A DNA stretch of 8,946 nt from Acholeplasmatales bacterium (GTDB taxonomy: Bacteria; Bacillota_I; Bacilli_A; Acholeplasmatales; Anaeroplasmataceae), in NCBI GenBank assembly GCA_024690445.1, contig JAILPD010000096.1, forward strand, positions 1-8,946. Reading direction: 5' to 3'. The notes beneath the pieces were generated by a model. That model saw nothing but the letters and a program-made list of their open reading frames with translations, searched no databases and had not been told where the DNA came from. The position numbers and the translations under genes are program-made. Shown here piece by piece: positions 5,360-8,946 of this stretch (the stretch's first letter is position 1; the number at the start of each line of letters is the position of its first letter).

Positions 5360-8300
5360 ATGAAGTATAAAATTGCGTATTTAAAGACATTAAATTCAGA
5401 TTTTGTTCCTTATCTTTCTGACTTTGATGTATTAAAAGATGACCTAGTAATGGTAGAAGGATTGAATGATACTTATAAGGTTGAAAAGGTATCAGAATTT
5501 GATAATAATTCCATGCCATATGACATTTCAAAATTGAAAAAAATAACTAGTATAATAAATAAAGACATCGATGAAATAAGAATAGATGCTAAGCTATTAC
5601 CTTATTTTTCTTATTTAGATTATCATGTCGATTTTTTAATGCGCAAAAATGATAATTCTAGTAAAAGTCCTTTATCATTTATTCAATCATTAAAGGTTAT
5701 TAATGAAACTAATAAAGAATATAAGGATTTAAAAATTACATTTGAATTTTCTAATCCAATTTTAAAAATAAATGATATTAATTTAGGAACAATTGAACCT
5801 AATACTGAAGAACCAATTGTAAATCCATTTATTCATGTTGATTATGATAGCTTATCTAACTTAAATGATATTAATGTTATCACTTTAGAATTAAGCATTA
5901 GTGATAATGAAAAGACTTATGCTAGATTACATCATATCTTCCATTTATTACCTCTTGATACTCCATCAATTGAGGCAAGATATGATTTTAGAATGTATAT
6001 TAAATACATTAATAAGGATAGCTATTTTGTAGAAGACTTTATTAAGAAGAATGCATTAAATCCATTTGATTATAATAAATCTAATGTCTTAGATGAATTA
6101 AATATTATTTATGATGCCATTTCAAAGCTTAACATTGAATATATAGATGAGGCTTTATATTCAAATAACGATGGTATTTATTGTAATAAGGTAAGACTAA
6201 TATCTGAATTAGTTACAGAAAAGAAGGGTAATCAATTAGATGTTACTTTATTTTATGTCTCAGTTTTATTAAAACTTGGATATAATCCTATTTTAGTAAT
6301 GACTAAGGCCCAAGCCTTCTTAGGTGTTTATTTAAAGGATTATAATAAATTAGAAAAGAATATATTTGATAATGGAGTATTAGCATCTTCAAATATCTTA
6401 TATAATTATGTAACTGGAACTAATGATTTAATATTAATTGATGTAACAAATAAAGAATCAATATTATTAGATTTTGATGATAATATTAAAAAGGCAAATC
6501 AATTAATTTATAATTATGATAATTTATTTTATGCTTATGATGTTAGATATTTGGAGAATTCACTTTTCCAATCAATCTTTAGTGGTAGTATCGAAAATGA
6601 TATTAATTCACTAGAGGCAAAAGAGAAATCTCCTATTAGTGATGTAAAATATATCGATACTAGTTATAAGGTAGAAAAGGATAGATTTACATTTTGGGAA
6701 AAGAAGTTATTAGATTTAAGTGATGCTAATCCATTAGTTAATTTTAATATTAGAGCTACTAATTCAATAAGATTAGCATTTGATGGTGATTTAGGTGAAT
6801 TATTAAAAGCTAATTCATCATTAAAAATTGAATCTCCTGTAAAAGCTTCAAATAATGAGGATTTAGATGTTACTCTAAAATCAAATAAAAAGCCTAAGGA
6901 TTTATTAGAAATATCTGAGGATAAGGTATTTGCCTTTGGTGATGAAAAAACACTAAAATCAATCATTTCTAAGTCTAAGCTTGCAACTGATGAAACTGGT
7001 GCTCCTACTTTATATTTAATAATGGGCTTATTAAAATATAAGAGATTAGGAAAAGATGTAGGTGCCGCCCCATTTATGGTTTTACCTATTAAGGTAACAA
7101 AGAATAAGAATAAGAGCGGTTATACAATTAATTATGATTATGAAGATTCAATGATTAACCAAACATTCTTTGAATATTATCAAGAGGTTAATCCTGATTT
7201 AGATTATTCTAATTTATATAATATTACTAATGAAAGATATCAAGACATTTGTCATACATTTAAGGTTATGAATAACGCTGAAATTATTTTAGATTCTGAT
7301 ATTTTCATTATTGCCAATCTAACATTCTCTCACTATATCATGTGGCTTGATATGAAAAAGAGAAAGGAAGAATTAAAGAAGAATAAGATAGTTGCTAGTA
7401 TAATTAATAATAGAAATATGCTAGATAATTTTGATATTGATTCTAATTTAACTTTAGATGAATTAGAAAATTATAATAATTTTGCCGCTCCACTTCCATA
7501 TGATTCAACACAGCTAAAAGCTATTTTAGATTGTGGAAATGGGAAATCATTCATACTTGATGGCCCTCCAGGAACTGGTAAATCACAAACAATTGTTAAT
7601 ATGATTATCAATTCATTCTATAAAGGAAAGACTGTATTATTTGTCGCTGAAAAGAAGGCAGCCTTGGATGTTGTATATGATAGATTAAAGAGATTAAAAT
7701 TGGATAGATTTGCTTTAGAATTACATTCTAATAAAGCAAATAAAGCTGATTTCTTCGCTAAATTAAAATCATCTATGGAAATGGGTAGAACGGTAGATCC
7801 TAATGAATTTGAAGATAGTGCTAGTGAACTTGAAATTAAAAAGATTGATTTAAAGGCTACAATTAATAAGATTCATAATAAAAGATATTTCATGTCGTTA
7901 TATGATGCTATTTTAGAATCAGAATGTAATTCTAATTCTCCAATAGATTTAGATATGAATTATTTAATTAATTATGATTCTAAAAAGGATAAAGAAATTA
8001 GAGAGCTTTTAGCTAATTTTAAGGTATTAGCTAAAGAAATACCTGACTTTTCATCTAATCCAATTAAATATATTGGAATTACTTCAGCTAATTATTTTGA
8101 TAATAAAGAAATTAAAAATGAATTTGCTAAATTCCAAGAAGAATATGATGATTTAATTTATTCTATTCAAAGAATAGTTAATAGAATTGGAATATCAGTT
8201 GAATTAAGCCAAGATATTATTTTAGAGATTTTAGGTGCTATTGATATTTCTGTTAATAATGAAATTTATAGAGATAGCATTGTAAAATATTTTAATGAAT

Positions 8301-8946
8301 TTGATAATACTTTAATAGATAAATTATTTGGTGTTTCCGCAAGCATTTCTAAAGATAAGAATGAAAATCCAAATATTGATTTTAATAAAGCTATGGCCTT
8401 AAATGCTAAGGAAAGAATTGATGAATTAACTAATGTAAAAGGCTTCTTTAAAAAGATATCATTAAAATCAAAATGTAAGAAGGAATTAAATGATATATTA
8501 AATGGCAAGGCAAAGGGTGATTTAATATCCATTTATCAAGCTATTTCTAAATATCAGGATAATTATAATTATATTGATAAGAATTCAAGTTTATTAAATG
8601 AATTAATTGGATTTAATTATATTGATAATTTAGATGATTACCAAGCTATAAAAGAAAAATATGATAATACATTTGAGCTTTCTAATCATATTAAGAAATT
8701 AGATGAATTAGGAATTGAAGAAACATTATCTACATTCACTAGATTAAATGAATCTAAGGATAAAGATATCATTGATTCAATAAATGAAATTAATGTTAAT
8801 TCAGATAAATTTGCTGCTAAAGAAAAGGCATTATCAGAAAAATATAAAATTAAATATGAACTAATGAATATGGAAAACTATAATAAATTCTTAGGATATA
8901 TGAGTAATGATTTAGAAGTATCTTTATTATTAACTATGACTAAGAT
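5360..8946 (+). CDS. DUF4011-type superfamily-1 helicase, N-terminal 1195 residues (3' end outside window)
   Basis: One frame stays open from ATG 5360 to the window edge. GGAG at 5347-5350 lies nine bases before the ATG. Residues 1-67 look like a small SH3/KOW-like barrel ending MPYDISKLKKI. About 70-330 resemble the N-terminal part of DUF4011 helicases, including a transglutaminase-like segment in which the usual Cys and His are Gln292 and Gln318. Residues 443-462 carry the DUF4011 hallmark (FWEKKLLDLSDANPLVNF), followed by APFMVLPIKV (570-579). The helicase core begins with DSTQ (715-718, Q motif), Walker A GPPGTGKS (735-742, Lys741) and a motif Ia block (VLFVAEKKAALDVV). From about 800 on it is charged and helical. 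Walker B, motifs III-VI and any Vsr-type nuclease are beyond the edge. By family it should be an ATP-dependent nucleic-acid helicase; relatives include anti-phage proteins. No transfer signs are seen: codon use matches the neighbours, only richer in Asn, Asp and Ile. Confidence 0.88.
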   Translation, partial: MKYKIAYLKTLNSDFVPYLSDFDVLKDDLVMVEGLNDTYKVEKVSEFDNNSMPYDISKLKKITSIINKDIDEIRIDAKLLPYFSYLDYHVDFLMRKNDNSSKSPLSFIQSLKVINETNKEYKDLKITFEFSNPILKINDINLGTIEPNTEEPIVNPFIHVDYDSLSNLNDINVITLELSISDNEKTYARLHHIFHLLPLDTPSIEARYDFRMYIKYINKDSYFVEDFIKKNALNPFDYNKSNVLDELNIIYDAISKLNIEYIDEALYSNNDGIYCNKVRLISELVTEKKGNQLDVTLFYVSVLLKLGYNPILVMTKAQAFLGVYLKDYNKLEKNIFDNGVLASSNILYNYVTGTNDLILIDVTNKESILLDFDDNIKKANQLIYNYDNLFYAYDVRYLENSLFQSIFSGSIENDINSLEAKEKSPISDVKYIDTSYKVEKDRFTFWEKKLLDLSDANPLVNFNIRATNSIRLAFDGDLGELLKANSSLKIESPVKASNNEDLDVTLKSNKKPKDLLEISEDKVFAFGDEKTLKSIISKSKLATDETGAPTLYLIMGLLKYKRLGKDVGAAPFMVLPIKVTKNKNKSGYTINYDYEDSMINQTFFEYYQEVNPDLDYSNLYNITNERYQDICHTFKVMNNAEIILDSDIFIIANLTFSHYIMWLDMKKRKEELKKNKIVASIINNRNMLDNFDIDSNLTLDELENYNNFAAPLPYDSTQLKAILDCGNGKSFILDGPPGTGKSQTIVNMIINSFYKGKTVLFVAEKKAALDVVYDRLKRLKLDRFALELHSNKANKADFFAKLKSSMEMGRTVDPNEFEDSASELEIKKIDLKATINKIHNKRYFMSLYDAILESECNSNSPIDLDMNYLINYDSKKDKEIRELLANFKVLAKEIPDFSSNPIKYIGITSANYFDNKEIKNEFAKFQEEYDDLIYSIQRIVNRIGISVELSQDIILEILGAIDISVNNEIYRDSIVKYFNEFDNTLIDKLFGVSASISKDKNENPNIDFNKAMALNAKERIDELTNVKGFFKKISLKSKCKKELNDILNGKAKGDLISIYQAISKYQDNYNYIDKNSSLLNELIGFNYIDNLDDYQAIKEKYDNTFELSNHIKKLDELGIEETLSTFTRLNESKDKDIIDSINEINVNSDKFAAKEKALSEKYKIKYELMNMENYNKFLGYMSNDLEVSLLLTMTK

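Noticed and set aside
5310..5531. Minus-strand open frame of 73 codons
   Set aside because: It overlaps the promoter and start of the long plus-strand gene, has no family resemblance and no ribosome site; it is a shadow frame.
6664..6966. Minus-strand open frame of 100 codons
   Set aside because: It lies wholly antisense to the DUF4011 hallmark region; its Ser/Phe/Leu-rich product is the typical mirror of AT-rich coding sequence.
8266..8532. Minus-strand open frame of 88 codons
   Set aside because: It is antisense to the helical part of the helicase gene, with Phe/Leu/Ser bias and no recognisable motif; shadow frame.

Overview
The window is a very AT-rich stretch (roughly 30% GC by eye) of a low-GC Gram-positive-type bacterial chromosome. 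Strong Shine-Dalgarno sites, AGA/TTA-dominated codon use, a type III pantothenate kinase, and the order rpsP-khpA-rimM-trmD all point to the Bacilli/Mollicutes-related part of the Firmicutes. The converging holA and rpsT genes point the same way. The TGA that ends trmD gives a protein of normal length, so TGA looks like a real stop (code 11), which argues against a Mycoplasma-type code 4 organism. No tRNA, rRNA, insertion sequence or CRISPR array is visible.

Layout: (1) 1-513 is the 3' part of coaX (coenzyme A synthesis), closed by a hairpin terminator. (2) 537-1132 is a two-gene unit, rpsP-khpA, with its own near-perfect promoter and terminator. The -35 box of that promoter lies inside the coaX terminator hairpin. 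(3) 1134-4846 is a four-gene unit, rimM-trmD-malQ-holA, with tight or overlapping junctions. It mixes ribosome/tRNA maturation, alpha-glucan metabolism and the DNA polymerase III clamp loader. (4) rpsT (ribosomal protein S20) runs on the minus strand toward holA; the two ends meet at back-to-back hairpin terminators. (5) Divergent from rpsT, from 5360 to the window edge, is one very long open frame of about 1195 codons with no stop.

Regions 1-4 are housekeeping. The long frame is the accessory-looking part. It contains a DUF4011-type segment and a superfamily-1 helicase Walker A block (GPPGTGKS) with the flanking signatures of the DUF4011-helicase family. Some members of that family, ending in a Vsr-like nuclease, belong to anti-phage systems. 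Here the N-terminal half carries what looks like a small SH3/KOW-like barrel, then a transglutaminase-like region whose usual Cys and His positions are both Gln. The helicase motifs after Walker A and any nuclease domain lie beyond the right edge, so the system cannot be fully classified from this window.

The four proposed promoters all have an exact TATAAT and put the predicted transcript start about 29-32 bases before the start codon, which supports them as a set.
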